Positions 11,996-25,560 of a stretch of DNA of 64,000 nt are shown here, piece by piece. Every line of letters begins with the position of its first letter. Position 1 is the stretch's first letter. Under the pieces are notes generated by a model. The model ran no database searches. It was not told the DNA's origin and worked only from the letters and a program-made list of their open reading frames with translations. Source of the DNA: Salminus brasiliensis (taxonomy: Eukaryota > Chordata > Actinopteri > Characiformes > Bryconidae); assembly GCF_030463535.1 (NCBI RefSeq), contig NC_132881.1:1987345-2051344 (forward strand), read 5' to 3'. A program made the translations under genes and the position numbers.

Positions 11996-12897
11996 TAGTA
12001 TTAATATGGCATGGATACACTCTTGAGCATGATATATGTTATATGAGATGGAGCAATTAAAACAAATAAATAAATAAATAATATATTTTTCACTTTCAAA
12101 AAATATTTTTAGGTTTTTAGAACTAACAGGGCTTCATACAGTGTCGGAAACCACATAATCAAGTCTTTTGCAGATTGCTGAACTCCTCCACACTGTTTGA
12201 GGAGAGTGTGGTGTGATGATTCAGGCACCATGCTAATCGGTGTACATACATTTCCATTGCTTCTTAGCAACATTAGCCTCATAAGCAAACTCTGGATACC
12301 AAACAGGCCTTGGCTGATTGGCTGCTTTGGGGGAAAATTGATTTTGTACCAAACTTTTACTTTGAAAGGGAAATTGGCTGAATATGTAATAGACCGACAT
12401 AATGTGATATTATTCTCACAGTCAAATTGTAGCAATCATGCCCTCCGTTTCTCTCGCCCAATTACTGATCAAAGTGGACAGATCTGAAAGGACATTCTTT
12501 CATGTTTGATGAGGACGTGTCCCGTCTGCGCTGGATTTCTGACGGATGGACAATAATAGGCGCTCCATTAGCGCTTGTTTGAGCTGTGGATTGAAAATGG
12601 GATCTCTGTGTGCGTCCAGTAAAGAAAAGTGACAGCATGAGTCTGCCTTAAACCTCTGCTCTATTATTCACCACAGTCCTCCACCACCTACCCTCCTATG
12701 TGTGTGTGTGTGTGTGTGTGTGGTGGGGGGTCTAATGCTTTGAAGGAAGCCGTAGGATATTCACTCAGCTCAAGTGTGACCGTTTGCACATCACGCCTTT
12801 ACAATGCTGGAGCCAAAGGGGAGTCCGGTCTCAGGAGAGTCCAGACCTTTAAGAAGGACAAATGCCCCTAGATGATGAACATCAGACATTTAGAAAT

Positions 12898-13010
12898 ACA
12901 CCAATCTGCCATTACATTAAAACCACTGTTAGGTGAAGTAAATAACATTGATGATCTGGTTTCAGTGGCCCCATTGGGTATATTAGGCAGCAAGTGAACG
13001 GTCAGTGATC
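12898..13010 (+). mobile_element. Tc1-like transposon left-end fragment (family 2)
   Basis: The end-like sequence CTGCCATTACATTAAAACCA is followed by GATGATCTGGTTTCAGTGGC and ATTAGGCAGCAAGTGAACGG, the left part of family 2. Confidence 0.65.
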
Positions 13011-13577
13011 ATCACAGCTGAACTGCACTGATAAATGCACCACCAGAAATCTGCCTTTATTAAACCAAATAAAAGTAAAAGGAGGTTTTGCTGTAAAATG
13101 AAAAGTAAAAGTTTTGGACATCCAAAGTGTTCCTGGCACAGTGATGAAGCCCTTCCCTGTTTCAGCTTTGTCAGCGAACATTTAGTGACCTGACTCCACA
13201 CAGTAAACAGCAGTTTTCCAGCGTCCACCTCCAACTCTAATGCCTCTACAAGGTGACCTGCAGTTTTTTAACTCACCGCTTTCACACTCTCTGCATATCC
13301 GTGTGTAGTACAGAGCCACGTACAGCGTCGCCCTTTTCACAGTGCATGTTTTATTGATCACACAGAGCTGACAAAACACACCCCGTTCCCTCCTGCCGGC
13401 AAATAAAAGACTGAGGAGAGCACTTTCCTACCGGAGCGACTCAAATGCGCAGCAGGACACGGCCAATACTGCCAGGCCAGAGTGAGCAAGAGAGAGAGAG
13501 GGAGAGGGAGAGGGAGAAGCACAGCAGGCCTTGGACTCCTCCTGCCCCCTGTGTTTCCATTTACATCCACAAAGCCC

Positions 13578-13705
13578 ATATAATATGGCCGAATGTTGTG
13601 GACACCCCTTCTAAAGTTGAACTCATTGCTGACACAAATGCATACACACAGCTTGTCTAGTCATGCCTAATGCCAGGCATGGGCTAGTAGAGGGGTATAA
13701 AGTAA
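13578..13705 (-). mobile_element. MITE family 1 fragment
   Basis: This is the right-end half of the element in reverse orientation (TTGTGGACACCCCTTCTAA, then GCTTGTCTAGTC and GCCAGGCATGGGCTAG). Confidence 0.7.
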
Positions 13706-14167
13706 CCTCTATGATGTCACATCTCTTCCTTCTTCCTCCTCTCCGCCACCAGCTTGGTCCTGATGGCTGCCCAGGAGTAGGCTCTGCCCCCTGCATCTAA
13801 GTTAGGCAGGATCTACGAGGGTCCCAATGTTGCAAGACCTACACAAAACGACTACACATGGGCAATGCATGTGTACGTGCAGCCAACGAGAAGTGCTGCA
13901 TGTGGAAGCGCTGTTTAAAGCCCCAGCTGTGCAAGGCTGAAAACCCCTGTAGCGTTGGTTCGTGTGCCGCAGTACGTATGTGTAAAAGCTTAAGCCAGAA
14001 CAATAGAACCACCGCTGACACACTTACCTTATCTTACTTTATAATTTACACTTTATATATAGTAAAGAAATTACACTATATATATAGTACACTTGCCAAA
14101 TTTGTCAAATCCTCACAATATTGTACTCACTACCACCATGTCAATAAGGCTGCCTTGAATCTGAGTC

Positions 14168-14287
<120 letters not shown>

Positions 14288-14564
14288 CAATGCAGAGTGG
14301 ATTTCTGAGAGAGAGAGATGATGGAGGTTGAGGATGCGGAAAGGTCAGAACATAATGGCAGTCTAGACTCACCTGCTGTCGAGCCAGTCCTAACATCCAA
14401 ATAGATTTCTGAAAGACTCACCGTGTGTGTGTGTGTCTGTGTGTGTCCATGCAAGTTTTATGGTCCATGCGAGTCTTCTGGTCAGAGATGTCCCTTCACA
14501 TAACTCCGATTTGACTGAGGCCATCCGGAGTACACAGAAAAGCTGCATAACGAAACAATGTATA

Positions 14565-14690
14565 CACTCCCTGGACACTTCATTAGAAACACCTTATTAC
14601 CTTTTGCTTCCACTCCCTGGCCACATTATTAGAAACACCCTACTACCTTGTGCTTCCGTTCAATGGCCACTTGTACAATTCCTCACTGGT
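14565..14690 (+). repeat. Dispersed repeat related to the 7495-7740 array
   Basis: Two and a half units with CTGGCCACATTATTAGAAAC and CTTGTGCTTCCGTTC. Confidence 0.7.
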
Positions 14691-15614
14691 CACTAGAACT
14701 TTAGATTCTGACTACGGATGAAGGGCTAGACAATGTTTAACACAACCTGTGCCTCAACAGACAGGGTTTCTGATAATAAAAGTCCACTACAGACACATAC
14801 ACACACACACACACACACTCACTCACTGTATATTATTAGTAATACTGCTGATGAAGTGAAGCTCTGGAGTGAAGGGTGGGGAGTCTAATTACCCAGGATA
14901 TTGAAACATAAGCTGAACTTTATCTCTGTCTCGTCTTCTCAGTTTCATGGTATATTTAGACTCAGTATCACCTTATTAGCACAGCAGAATGCAAAGAGAT
15001 CTACTGAATACAGGCGAGAGCGGACTGATCAGAGCACACACTTTCCTCCGAACTTTCATCTGTCATGCGACTAAACTGCAGTCACGACACAGCAATCATC
15101 GCTGAAGTGGTGCATCGGCAAACTGGCGATTATTTGCTGAGAGTGAAGCTGGAACGCAAAGCTCAGTCTGTGAAAACAGACAGACTGAAATAAAAGCATT
15201 TCTGCTAAATGTTCATTTCTGCAGAACAATTAAAGTAATCGTCTGAGCTTTTCTAATACAAACAGAGTTATTTATCAGCCTATTAAAGCAGCCTGAACTG
15301 AACTGAGTTAAGGAGCCATATCTTCCATTTGTCACGCATTTAACCGAGGTACCCGAGAATCATTATTCAGCATCTCTTTACCCTGTGCGATTAAGCAGGC
15401 TGATTTCCGTTGCCGTGTCTTAAAGACTGACACGTAAGCCTTCGATTGAGCTTCGTTCAACAAGCAGTCCAGGCAGGAATGGGTGGGGCTAAACTGTAGT
15501 TCACTAGGGCTCAACACGTTTGAAGGAGAACGCTAACTGCTGGTCATTAATGGCCGTGGTGTCCCTGTGAAGCTTTATAATCATAATATAATATCATATA
15601 TCATACATCATATA

Positions 15615-15708
15615 CAACAAAAGCAGGATCAACATTTTTTAATACCCTTGATTTTAGAAGAAACAGTGAATGAGCAGGTGTCCCAATACTTTTGTCGATA
15701 TAGTGTAT
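15615..15708 (-). mobile_element. MITE family 1 left-end fragment
   Basis: This is a reverse copy of about 95 bp of the left end, ending TGTCCCAATACTTTTGTCG. Confidence 0.7.
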
Positions 15709-17539
15709 GTGTTCATGATGGAATACAAAGTGTTCCAGAAACATATCCTACCCAAAGAAACCATGTGGATCTGCTACAGATGTGGGGATTAGGTTGGAAA
15801 ATGCTGGAGTGCTCCTTTAAGATGCCACGAGGCGTAAAAATAAGTTTTAGATTATTGCATATTAACACGCTCTCGGGCCGTGTTCCCGTTTACATCTCAG
15901 AGCGCTGATACAGCGGAGGCACAATCAAGAGCCCCTTTACGATCTCAATTCTGAAAGTTCCCCAAACTGCAGAAATCAGTGTGTGGGGGAGGGGGAGAGT
16001 CATTTTGCAAGACTGAAGCGTTTCATCTTTTGTGGGCTTTTGGAGAAGTGTGAAAGCTTGGCCCATGGAAGGCCGCAGAGATCCACTCTCATTAAATCAT
16101 TCATTAACCTTATTCATCTGCAGCTCTGTTCCTGCAGCCTCTGGACGGTCGGGGCAGGCGAGTACGAGTACGAGCTTGAGTTTGTTCTCAGACTCTAACT
16201 TCATCCATATAGGCGATGAAATATTTTGGAGCGTTCGGTTTTCTCTGCATTGCAGCATCTTCACGGCGCACCACCATCGCCGGATACTGATGCAGGAACA
16301 TGGAGCCAATCCGAAATATGGGCTTTTAATGACAGCGAAGGAGGCTGCTGGGGTGAGAGATCTGCTCCAGATTCTTCGGGTTGGTTGGATGATCATTGTC
16401 ATTGTACTGCTAAAAGTTGGTGAAGTTTCTCCCAAGCAGGCGGCAAATGTAAATTTTAGTATCTACATGTACAACAATGTAAGTGTATGTGAGACTGCTC
16501 AGACTGTGAGAAAAGACTGCTCACTCGGAGCTGACTCAGTGTGGCTAACGTTACTGTGGTCATTATCAACCCCTTGCTGAGCTGATAGGAGTGTGCAGGA
16601 CACTAACTTCATGGCTCCGTTTGGGCAGCGTATTTCCGCACACTGACCAGCCCACGATTACGCCACGACAAACAGCGGCCGATCCTGCAAAACGAACTCC
16701 GAAGAGCGTGGGAAAAGAGGCGGGGCTAAAAGGCTGCTGGTGTTGCTCTTTAAGGGTCAGCCTTTTAAAATAAAAAATGGACAGCATACAATAATAAAGT
16801 ATCATTTGTAATCCAGACGAGTCTAATGAATTTTGAGGAGGTTGAAAGCTTTAATACTGTACCTTTAATAGAAGCCAATGAGGAGGTGTTTCAGTTTCTG
16901 CCTCCTTATGACTCCCATTATAAGTGTGTTTAGAGTCAACAGGTCCTCAGTCTATTTCTGAGCGTGGGGAAATGTGTCAAAATTACAGTCCATGGTAATC
17001 GACCGTGTCCTGCAGACGCAGCAGATAGGCCTTAGGCTGCAAAACAGAGAACTTCTCCAAACGATGCAGCAGCATCTGGAGTTTCTGAGATGTAAAATCA
17101 ATAGAAATCAGTTTAGCCACTCTGTTCCTCAGAGCCATGCTCAGAGTCTTATCTGTAAAAGTCCTTCCACGCTCAAGAAACACATCAGTTATCTGCTCTG
17201 ATCTGATTCGGCTCATTTTAAGCACAAACAGAGAAAGAGAGAGGGATGGGTCTGGTGCGAAATAGCTTGAAATAGTGTCAGACATTTAGGCTAATGCTAC
17301 AGACAGGTCCCAACCTTGACTGTTAATGCATGTAGGCCTCATTATGGTGTCCTAGTCCAGCACTAGGGCAGCAGGATTTTGGAACTGACATTGCCATATT
17401 TTGCTGTTCTGAGAGAAGTCAATGATCCAATATGATATTAATAATTCAGTCTGTGTATCCAAGACTGGTGTAAAATCAAAAATACTGGGTGGATATAATC
17501 AGACATTGCACATCCTGCCAAGCATTTTAATTACGGGAG
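15709..17539. other. Non-coding stretch with a 182-codon open frame of doubtful value
   Basis: The frame 16032-16580 (+) has no recognisable domain, no repeat of a known family, and an opposing 112-codon frame. I treat it as chance. Confidence 0.5.
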
Positions 17540-17605
17540 GCTCCATTTTTTTGGTTCGAATCCCGGGTCATGCTGCTTGCCATCAGCAGCCGGAGCCACT
17601 GGCAG
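17540..17605 (+). mobile_element. SINE family A, 5' fragment with B box
   Basis: GGTTCGAATCCCGGGTCATG matches an RNA polymerase III B box, followed by GCTTGCCATCAGCAGCCGG. The rest of the SINE is missing. Confidence 0.65.
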
Positions 17606-18584
17606 CTGAAGTGAAGAACACTGATGGTTTGGTTCTTGTGGAGTCTACGCTGTTCCAAAACACAATCTAACCCAATACATTTAAGTCCATTTTGGACTAC
17701 AGGCTCAAGTCTTTGTGAACAACAGAGGACAGCTAAAACTAAATGGTTTGTGTTGATGAATGACTAGACTTCTTCTAAAAGCCACACAGCGCCACCCAGC
17801 GTACTGTAGTAGTTCTACTGTTCAAAGTTCAAGCTTTTGCTGGTCATACCTGACTGAGAAACGGTATTATCTAACCCGAAGGGGCATGATGGATATCATA
17901 ACGCACCTTTGAGACACCTTTGATGGACACTCTTTAACACAAAGGTACCAAAGAGGAGTACTTGAGAACTTTTCATATGTATGCCCCCCACACTCTTCTA
18001 CAAACTCTTCACAAAACTCAGCAGCTCATTTACCGAGATCCCCGGGAGTGTAGACCCCTGCTAAGCGAGCTGAGAGCTACCACTGCAAAGAAAAAATCCA
18101 TGAACCCTTGAGAAACCTCGTAAGGGGAGCAGAATTGAAAGGAAATTCCCTTCCTCCGCTGGATGCTGAGGGGGATCAAGATCAGATCAATCAGAAAGTG
18201 CCTCTGATTCATCTTATATATACACTATAAACCATGTGGAGACGATCCTGGGATCCATACTAAGCTATGGTTTCTATATAAAGGTGATCGAACAGCACAG
18301 ATGAGTCAGTCAGCAGTGATTCTGTAGAGCACCTTGGTCTGTACATGTGAGCTGAACTCATTTCTCCTCATTCTTTTACCTTCCTCAGTATCACATCACC
18401 ACCAGGCTCATATTTCTTCATATGAATGCTTCAATTTGCGGATGGGAGACTATTTTTACCATTTAACCTCCAAAGCTCCAGAGCTTGTCAAAATGTCCTA
18501 CCATAGCGTTTATTTATAGGTACAGCTGCCTAAATGAGCCTGTAGGTAGGATGTTCTGATTCTTGGCTATAGCGCTATATCAGA

Positions 18585-18915
18585 AAATGGGGCTCTGAGT
18601 GGCCAGGAGATCACATGTTCGAATGCCGAGCAATGCTGCTTTGCCATCAGCAGCCAGAGTCCAAGAGAGCACAACTGTCCGTGTTGGCCAGCACAGCTGT
18701 CTGTTAGCTGGTGTGGCAGAGCTGGGACCCCTCGCTCTCCTCCAAGCATGTTGGCTGCCCAACTATGTCGCATCAGCGGGAGTTGGAAAAGAGGCGGTGG
18801 CTGGCTTTACATGTATCAGAGGAGCCATGTGTTGAGTCCTTATTCTCCTAGCGTCAGGAGCATTGCTAGTTTTGGGGGGCAGGGTTATGAACGGGTGAGT
18901 TAATTGGCAGTACCA
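18585..18915 (+). mobile_element. SINE family A, near full length
   Basis: A degenerate tRNA-like head (TGGCCAGGAGATCACATGTT then CGAATGCC), the core (TTTGCCATCAGCAGCCAGAG; TGTTAGCTGGTGTGGCAGAG) and an A-rich tail (GGCAGTACCAAACAAAAAAA) are present. Length is about 330 bp. Confidence 0.8.
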
Positions 18916-19397
18916 AACAAAAAAAATCAATAGACTAATTTTTGTTAATAATAATATTCAAGTGGTTTTAGATGGGAATAAGGCCTAGAAATCTGATTAA
19001 GAAATCTGATAAAGAGAGCTGGATTTTAGCTCAGTAATTTAGCTCAGCAGATTTCTTTTAGTTGTCTCAGTCTGCACATGCATGTAAATGAGGAGGCCAG
19101 CCACTGGGTGAAATATGAATGGGAGTTCTCTTAACACTCAACATGGCGTCTGTTTACGGATAATGTTCCGTTAAGTGAGTCTTCAGGGACTTACAGGAAG
19201 GTTTGGTCGACATTTCTCACGGTTTTATTCTTGTTTCCTTGACTTTCGATGGCACACCTCTGGCCCTCATGTTGATTCTGAATCCCAGAATCAAGACTAG
19301 ATGCTGGAAGCTTTTTCATACCTGATCTAATGAAGCAATTAAACATACTTGGGTAATCACAAACACCCGTGAAACATGGTGGAGGTAGCATATACAC

Positions 19398-19560
19398 TGT
19401 TATAAGATCCTCTGGAGGAACCTCTGAAGGTGCTTTGAGGAACCTTCAAGGAACCTTTTTTTTCTTCTAAAAAAACCTAAAGCACCTTTAGAGATTAAGA
19501 TTAAAATATTAAAGACCCTCCAAAAGTTCCTCAAGGATCTTTAAAAAAACATTGTAATCT
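19398..19560. mobile_element. Family 3-like repeat
   Basis: A series of GGAACCTTCAAGGAACC and CCAAAAGTTCCTCAAGGATC words spans about 160 bp. It resembles the repeat at 46283-46450. Orientation is unclear. Confidence 0.55.
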
Positions 19561-20989
19561 CTACATGCTACAACTGAAATGTATAAAACATAAGCTGGGC
19601 TCCCATTAGTTGTTCGCTTCATTGGTCTCCGGGGCTCCTGTGCGATACAGGACATTTGGAGTGAGGGGGAAAGTTGAGCAAATTCAATTTTTTCAATTCA
19701 ATTCAATACAAGTTTTTACCTGCGTCTCTCGCGTGGCGCTCTGGAGATATGACCTGTAAATAGGATGTGCATTAGAGCATTAAGCCCTCCATCAGGATTC
19801 AGCCTGGCTGCATCAGCTTCTCCAAGATCAGCAGGAAAGCCCGACGCTGATCTATTAATACAGACGACGATATAGAGCAGGCCTTAATAATGAATGTGGA
19901 GCAGACAGGCTGATGGAAGGACAGAGCGGCCAGAGGAGGGACGAGAGGACCTTTCAGAACAGGACGGGCTGTTTCGCGTCAGGCTTTGCTCTTCAGGTCA
20001 GTGAACTAATATGAGCAGGAGAGCGGCCTGCCTGGAACGCGAAAAGCTCTGATACACCATCTACAAATAATCAGTGTTTATACAGCATGCTCAACAGCTA
20101 CCACTGACACCCGACAATGGGTTCCTAACAAAGTGGCCAGCGAGTGGAAGCACAAGGTAATAGGGTGTTTCTAATAAAGCTTTTTGAAGATGAGTGTATG
20201 TAATGGTCTTTTGTATCAGTAAAGAAGATGAGCATCAGTGTTTCTGCTGGGTTTTTTGGGGCTTCGTCTAAGTAAACGTTCACCTTTATCTGCCTTTAGT
20301 TCTCGTGTGAATTTTCCCTGCTGTGTAGCTGCTGCTTGCGGGAGCAGAGCTTGCTGGAAAACGAGTGAGAGAGTTTTTTCCCGTGCAGCTGGAGGCCTGG
20401 CGGCGTTGGCTGTTATATGCTGGCTGCATGGAGTGACATTTAAAAGCGTTGGGTGAAAATGCTCAAACCTGCATGTTAATGTGCAGACAAAGAAACCAGC
20501 CAACAGAAACACCAACTGAGAGAGAGCGACACGCTCGGAGGCTCTCGCTCAGGCTTCTGTGCTAAACTGAAAACTGAGCATTTCCCAAACCATCGCTGCA
20601 TGCTCTACGCGTTGTTGCTGTTGCGTGTTCTGAGGATGTTCTTGGACATTTCTACACATTCCAGAAAGTTTTAGATAAAACATTTGTGGACTGATAGGTT
20701 TTTTAATTTCTAATGAAGTACAGGAAGCTACCATTTCCATAATTCAGTTCCAAGCTCCTTTTCTGTTAATTGTGAAGTTGATCTGGACTGCTTCACTATA
20801 GATCATTCCTCTCATGCTGGAGCTGCAGCAGTTGATTTTACACTAAAAGTTTCTAACATACTTCATTTAATGTGAAGGAGATGCTGAATGGACTAAGACG
20901 ATCCACTGCAGTTCTAGAGGCCACCTGTTTACACCTAGTCACTCCATGCCTCTTGAGTATCAGGAATATCTCTTAAAGACACAAAAAAA

Positions 20990-21135
20990 ACACCAGCACA
21001 ATCAAAACCCCTCCCAGTACAACAGTAACCTCTCCCAGTACAACCAAAACCCCTCACAGTACAGCCAAAAGCATCTCAGCACAACAAAAACCTTCAACCA
21101 GTACAACCAGAACTCGTCACGGTACAACAGAGAAC
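20990..21135 (+). repeat. Short tandem repeat (CCCAGTACAACC)
   Basis: About six units near 20 bp based on CTCCCAGTACAACCAAAAC are seen, including CTCTCCCAGTACAACC and CATCTCAGCACAAC. Confidence 0.75.
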
Positions 21136-21434
21136 CGCTAGACTGGAAGTAGCTGAATGCATTCATTAGAAGGGGTGTCCACAAACTTTTGGCTATTCAA
21201 ATGATATCAATATTTGATCAAACGAGGTTGTGTCTATTAATATAACATAATCGCTATTACATTTGTAAAGGAGGACTCCAGTGTGATATTCTGCTACCGG
21301 ACTACCAGTGATGTTTGTTTATTTATTTGTTTGTGTGTTTATTAATTTTTCTGAGCAGGGGCGTTGCTTTAGCCTGCAGGTTAAAAATGTTCAGCAGAGA
21401 GAATATCCTTGACCAAAAGCCAGCAGAAAATCAT

Positions 21435-21435
21435 G

Positions 21436-21474
<39 letters not shown>
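21435..21474 (+). repeat. (CA)n microsatellite
   Basis: About 40 bp of CA repeat. A smaller CA array follows at about 22390-22424 and GA arrays at 22488-22502 and 22600-22626. Confidence 0.9.
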
Positions 21475-21478
<4 letters not shown>

Positions 21479-22594
21479 CACACTATTCTTATAAGCTCAA
21501 AACACACATCCCCTCAGTTTCAGCCGCCATTGTTTGCAACACAGTGGCATTAGAACCCCTCACCGAAGATGAATGGGTTGGTGGTGTAACCGCAGAGTGA
21601 CGCAGATGAACCACTAAAGTATAAATGCTCACAACTGTCTACGCTGAATTGATGTAGAAGCACAAACTGGCCTTTAGGCCTCAATAAAAAATAATAAGCA
21701 GCACCCCCTTTCTGGACAAGCTGAGAGGTCCAGCAGCAGCACCTGAAGGTGGAGCAGCATGTGGGCTGAGGCGGTAGAGTAATACTACAGGATTTTACAC
21801 TAATATGACTCTATGGGTTACGCAGTGTTACACAGCAGCAGTTCTGGAGAGAGGTTCTCCTCCTGCAGCTCCACCACCAAACCTCCATAGTGCAGTAGAA
21901 GCAGCGCTCCGGCCCGGAGCGGGAATGACGGAGACGCCGTTCTCCCTGTTCCAGTCGGTGGAGCATCAGCATGATCCTGAAGATGGTGTTTTCAGGAACA
22001 ACTGATATTGTAAATAATGCTGCTTTGAGAGCGTCTGATTGCATTCAAACTCCTCCAGAGTTGCAGGTTCGGCCCTTCAGCTCTCAAATGGCGGCAGGGG
22101 GGTGATGAGCGAAGGCCGCAGGTGTAGCGCTGAATGACGGAGCCTTCACTTCAGTCTGCGCTAATGACGCACAGCGTGTCAGCGGGTGCGCGTCTGTGCC
22201 ACTACCTGACGCACCCAGGTGAGACTCTTTAATTTGCACTCTGTCGCTCCGGTGGGAGGGACGCCGCCACCGCTCTGTCGTTTTCCCACAATGCCGATCG
22301 CGTCAGCGTCTGTCACGCTGAGAAAGACCTGACTTCACCATGACAACCGAAATAACAAGCCTTCATTATGGCAGGAAAGTTCTTTCTCTCACACACACAT
22401 ATATACACACACACACACACACACATATACACAGCATGTGTCACACATGACAGCGGAGCGACAGAGGGCCGAGAGAGCAAGCGCGTGAGAGAGAGAGAGA
22501 GTGAAGGAGCAGATTCCACTCACATGCCGTGACAGGGGTGTGCGTTGAAGAGATGGAGGGATGGAGAGTCAGTGACAAATATATTACGTGAAAG

Positions 22595-22628
<34 letters not shown>

Positions 22629-22794
22629 TGCAATGGCCTCTGCACAGATCTAATATCTCGAATCTGGAGCTCAGTATCTTTACTCTCGTGCAGCAACAGG
22701 TTGCGAGAGAGTCTCAGTAACTTTGTAAAGTTCTAAAAAAGGTTATAACCCAACCTACAGGGCTCAGAACACTTTCTTAGAACAGCCTAATGCC

Positions 22795-23145
22795 CTACTA
22801 CTGCGGCCGGGGGTCACAAGCCATGTTGCTTTGCCATCAGCAGCCAGAGTCTGAAAGTGCACAACTGGCTGTGCTCTCTCCGGGTGGGTAGATGGCGCTC
22901 TTACAGTGCTCATACAGCGCTCATACATCGATTTTACAGTGATGCTGGCCGACACAGGCATCTGTTAGTTGGTGTGACAGAGCTGGGCTCCGAGCTGAGT
23001 TTGCCGGCTTCCCGGGGATGCTCCATTGATGGCGATTTTACAAGAGGTGGTGGCTGGCTTCAGAACCCTCCTAGTATCGGGAGCACTGCTAATGCTAGGG
23101 TGGAGCTACGAACGGGTGGGTTAATAGGCAGTACTAAACTAAAGG
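22795..23145 (+). mobile_element. SINE family A
   Basis: The core is clear (TTTGCCATCAGCAGCCAGAG; TGTTAGTTGGTGTGACAGAG) and it ends GTTAATAGGCAGTACTAAAC. The tRNA-like head is decayed. Confidence 0.8.
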
Positions 23146-23264
23146 GCTCCACATCATCAGTCATGGCCCAAGTACTAGGGCCACGTTACTTTATGTGGAG
23201 GTTGTTTAAACGTTAAGGTTTTTCATGCTTGTGCATCTCATGATTCTACAGTAAATCACTTTTT

Positions 23265-23580
23265 TTCTCCCAGTTCGGTACTGCCAATTAACCCACCTGA
23301 TCGTAGCTCCCCCTAGTACTAGTAATGCTCCTAAACATGTGAAGCCAGACACCACCTGTTTTCAAACCACCACCGATTCGGCATCACCAGGTGGAAAGCA
23401 CTGACTCCTCAGCTCCACCACACCAACAAACAGATGCCTGTGCTGGCCAACATCACTTTAAGCGAGTGGTGAGTGAAGAGAGCGCCATCTACCCACACAG
23501 AGAGAGAAGGGCTAATTGTGCTCTTATGGACTCCGGCTGCTTATGGCAAAGCAGCATGGCCATAGCGGCAGCCTAGCATT
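23265..23580 (-). mobile_element. SINE family A, inverted neighbour of the 22795-23145 copy
   Basis: It starts with the reverse of the tail (GGTACTGCCAATTAACCCAC) and runs to TTATGGCAAAGCAGCATGGC. About 120 bp separate it from the direct copy. Confidence 0.8.
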
Positions 23581-25159
23581 ACACTGTACTGGCTCAAAGT
23601 TAACACCCTCTTCTTACACCCGACTTTTAGGTCCTTTAGTTATTGGAAGAAATGGAGTGTTAGAGTGGGGCTCCATTAGAACACAGTGTCCAGCCCTAGA
23701 ATGCATGTACCCAGCAACCCAGACACTGCTACACTACTGAATAAAAGTCAAAAGCAGTCCTTTACACTCTGCCAAGGTGTCATTCCTCTCTCTCTCTCTC
23801 TCTCTCCCTCACTCTCTGTCTCTATTGCACACATTACCTAATTAACGATAATTTGATTAGTCTCAGGTGGGGAATCAGCTTCTCTAACGATTGTGGCAGC
23901 CTTAAATGAAAGTCATTAATTGGTGGAAACCTGATAAATGTTTCCACTTTATCATCAACCGCTGCTGCTGCAGCTGCTGCTTCCGACACCTTCCGACTTC
24001 CCTCGGCTCATCAGGATCACGAGCCCAAAAGCCGAGGCAGAGAAACCAGCAGCTCGGAAGGAAACCCTGTCTGTTAGCGCTAATGGGAACACTGAACAGA
24101 CGCAAGAACAGCAATCATCACCTTCATCTTCAAGCTCACATCAGTCTCAGAACTCAGAAAACCTTATCTCTTAGCTCACTAGCACACAGTTAGAGACTGC
24201 AGTCCATCTGCAGAAGCACAAATTATATTAGTGTCCAATATCTTATTGCCCTGAGTCATCTGTATGTATTTTTAAGGTGCCTGAGTCAAGTCTGTGCTGT
24301 GGTGTTTGAAGCTGTTAGCATGCTAAGCTACCACTAACTTTAGGACGTTAACACGGGTATTTAGATAGATGGAGAATAAATTGGATAGTGTTGTAATTCC
24401 ACCACTATCATTTACTCTAACACCAGTTTAAATTTGTTACATTTTAGCTGTGCTACGTTCTCGTACACATGCTAACACCACGTCGTAATATTTTTGTCAG
24501 CGTAGCGCGGTACATTTGACTTTGTCTTGCCGTGTAGGAACCTTCGTCTGAGGTCTGTTTACAGACGTGCTGAGAAAGGCTGTGTTTGCAATGGTAGAAC
24601 TAAACAACTACAAGACTTTTAAGGCTACAGGCTACCACAAATCGGATGTGACAGTTGGAGGACACCAGAGATGCTGATGCCTTACAACATCTTACTTTTA
24701 CTGTATTACATTAAACATTACGCCTAGATCCAGAGCACAGGTCCCATCGTGGGTGAAAATGACAAAGAGAAATGTGTCATTAATGTAAACGACAGATGAT
24801 AAGGGCCTGGTTTCATCTCAGCTAGGTTATCAGCCAAGTCACATCACATTTCATATCTGCTTTAAACCTGAAAACCGTGAGTGAAGAGTTAGTGAGCTCA
24901 CACCAAACCTTACAGTTCACTAAATAATACTGAAAGTTGTGTCTGATTAAACTGATCTGAGTAAATGAACTCGAGCTTCTCGGAGATCAGAGATCAGTGT
25001 TTCTGAGATGTTGCTTTGTGCTATAGCAGCAGTTTGTACTTTACTGCTACCCAGCCCCCTACCCCTAAGCTGGTCCTCACTATTTAGCTTAGCTAACTTT
25101 TACCCCAACTTTTAGCCCCCCATGCAGCTCCACAGTTTACTTTACAGTTCAGTTTAGAA
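23581..25159. other. Non-coding stretch without recognised features
   Basis: It contains a (CT)n run at about 23790-23807 and otherwise unique-looking sequence. The stretches 18916-20940, 21201-22794 and 25561-26309 hold only the small repeats listed elsewhere. Confidence 0.5.
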
Positions 25160-25560
25160 TCATTGTCATTTTGCAAATCTGTCGCTATTTTGTAAATCTT
25201 TATCATTATTTTGAGAAATTGCTGTTATTTAGAAAATCTTGGTTCCTATTTTGTGAATCTTTATTATTATTTTGAGAAACTCTGTCTCTAATTTGAGAAA
25301 CTTAGTTGTTATTTTGAGATTCTTTGTCGTTATTTTGTGAATCTTTGTTGGTAATTTAAGAAACTTTGTTATTATTTTGAGAAACTTTGTCACTATTTTG
25401 TAAATATTTATTTTTTTGAGAATCCTTGTCGCTATTTAGAGAAACGTTGTCTCTATTTTGTGAATATTTGTCATTTTCAGAATCCTTGTCTCTATTTAGA
25501 GAAACTTAGAGAATCCTTGTCATGATTTTAACTACTATTTTTAAAAATCCTGATATTTTG
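25160..25560 (+). repeat. Degenerate tandem array (ATTTTGAGAAACTTTGTC)
   Basis: About 18-20 diverged units near 20 bp alternate between TATTTTGAGAAACTTTGT-like and TATTTTGTGAATCTTTGT-like forms. Confidence 0.8.

Noticed and set aside
16032-16580. 182-codon plus-strand frame
   Set aside because: No recognisable domain, overlapped by opposing frames, and no splice or promoter context.
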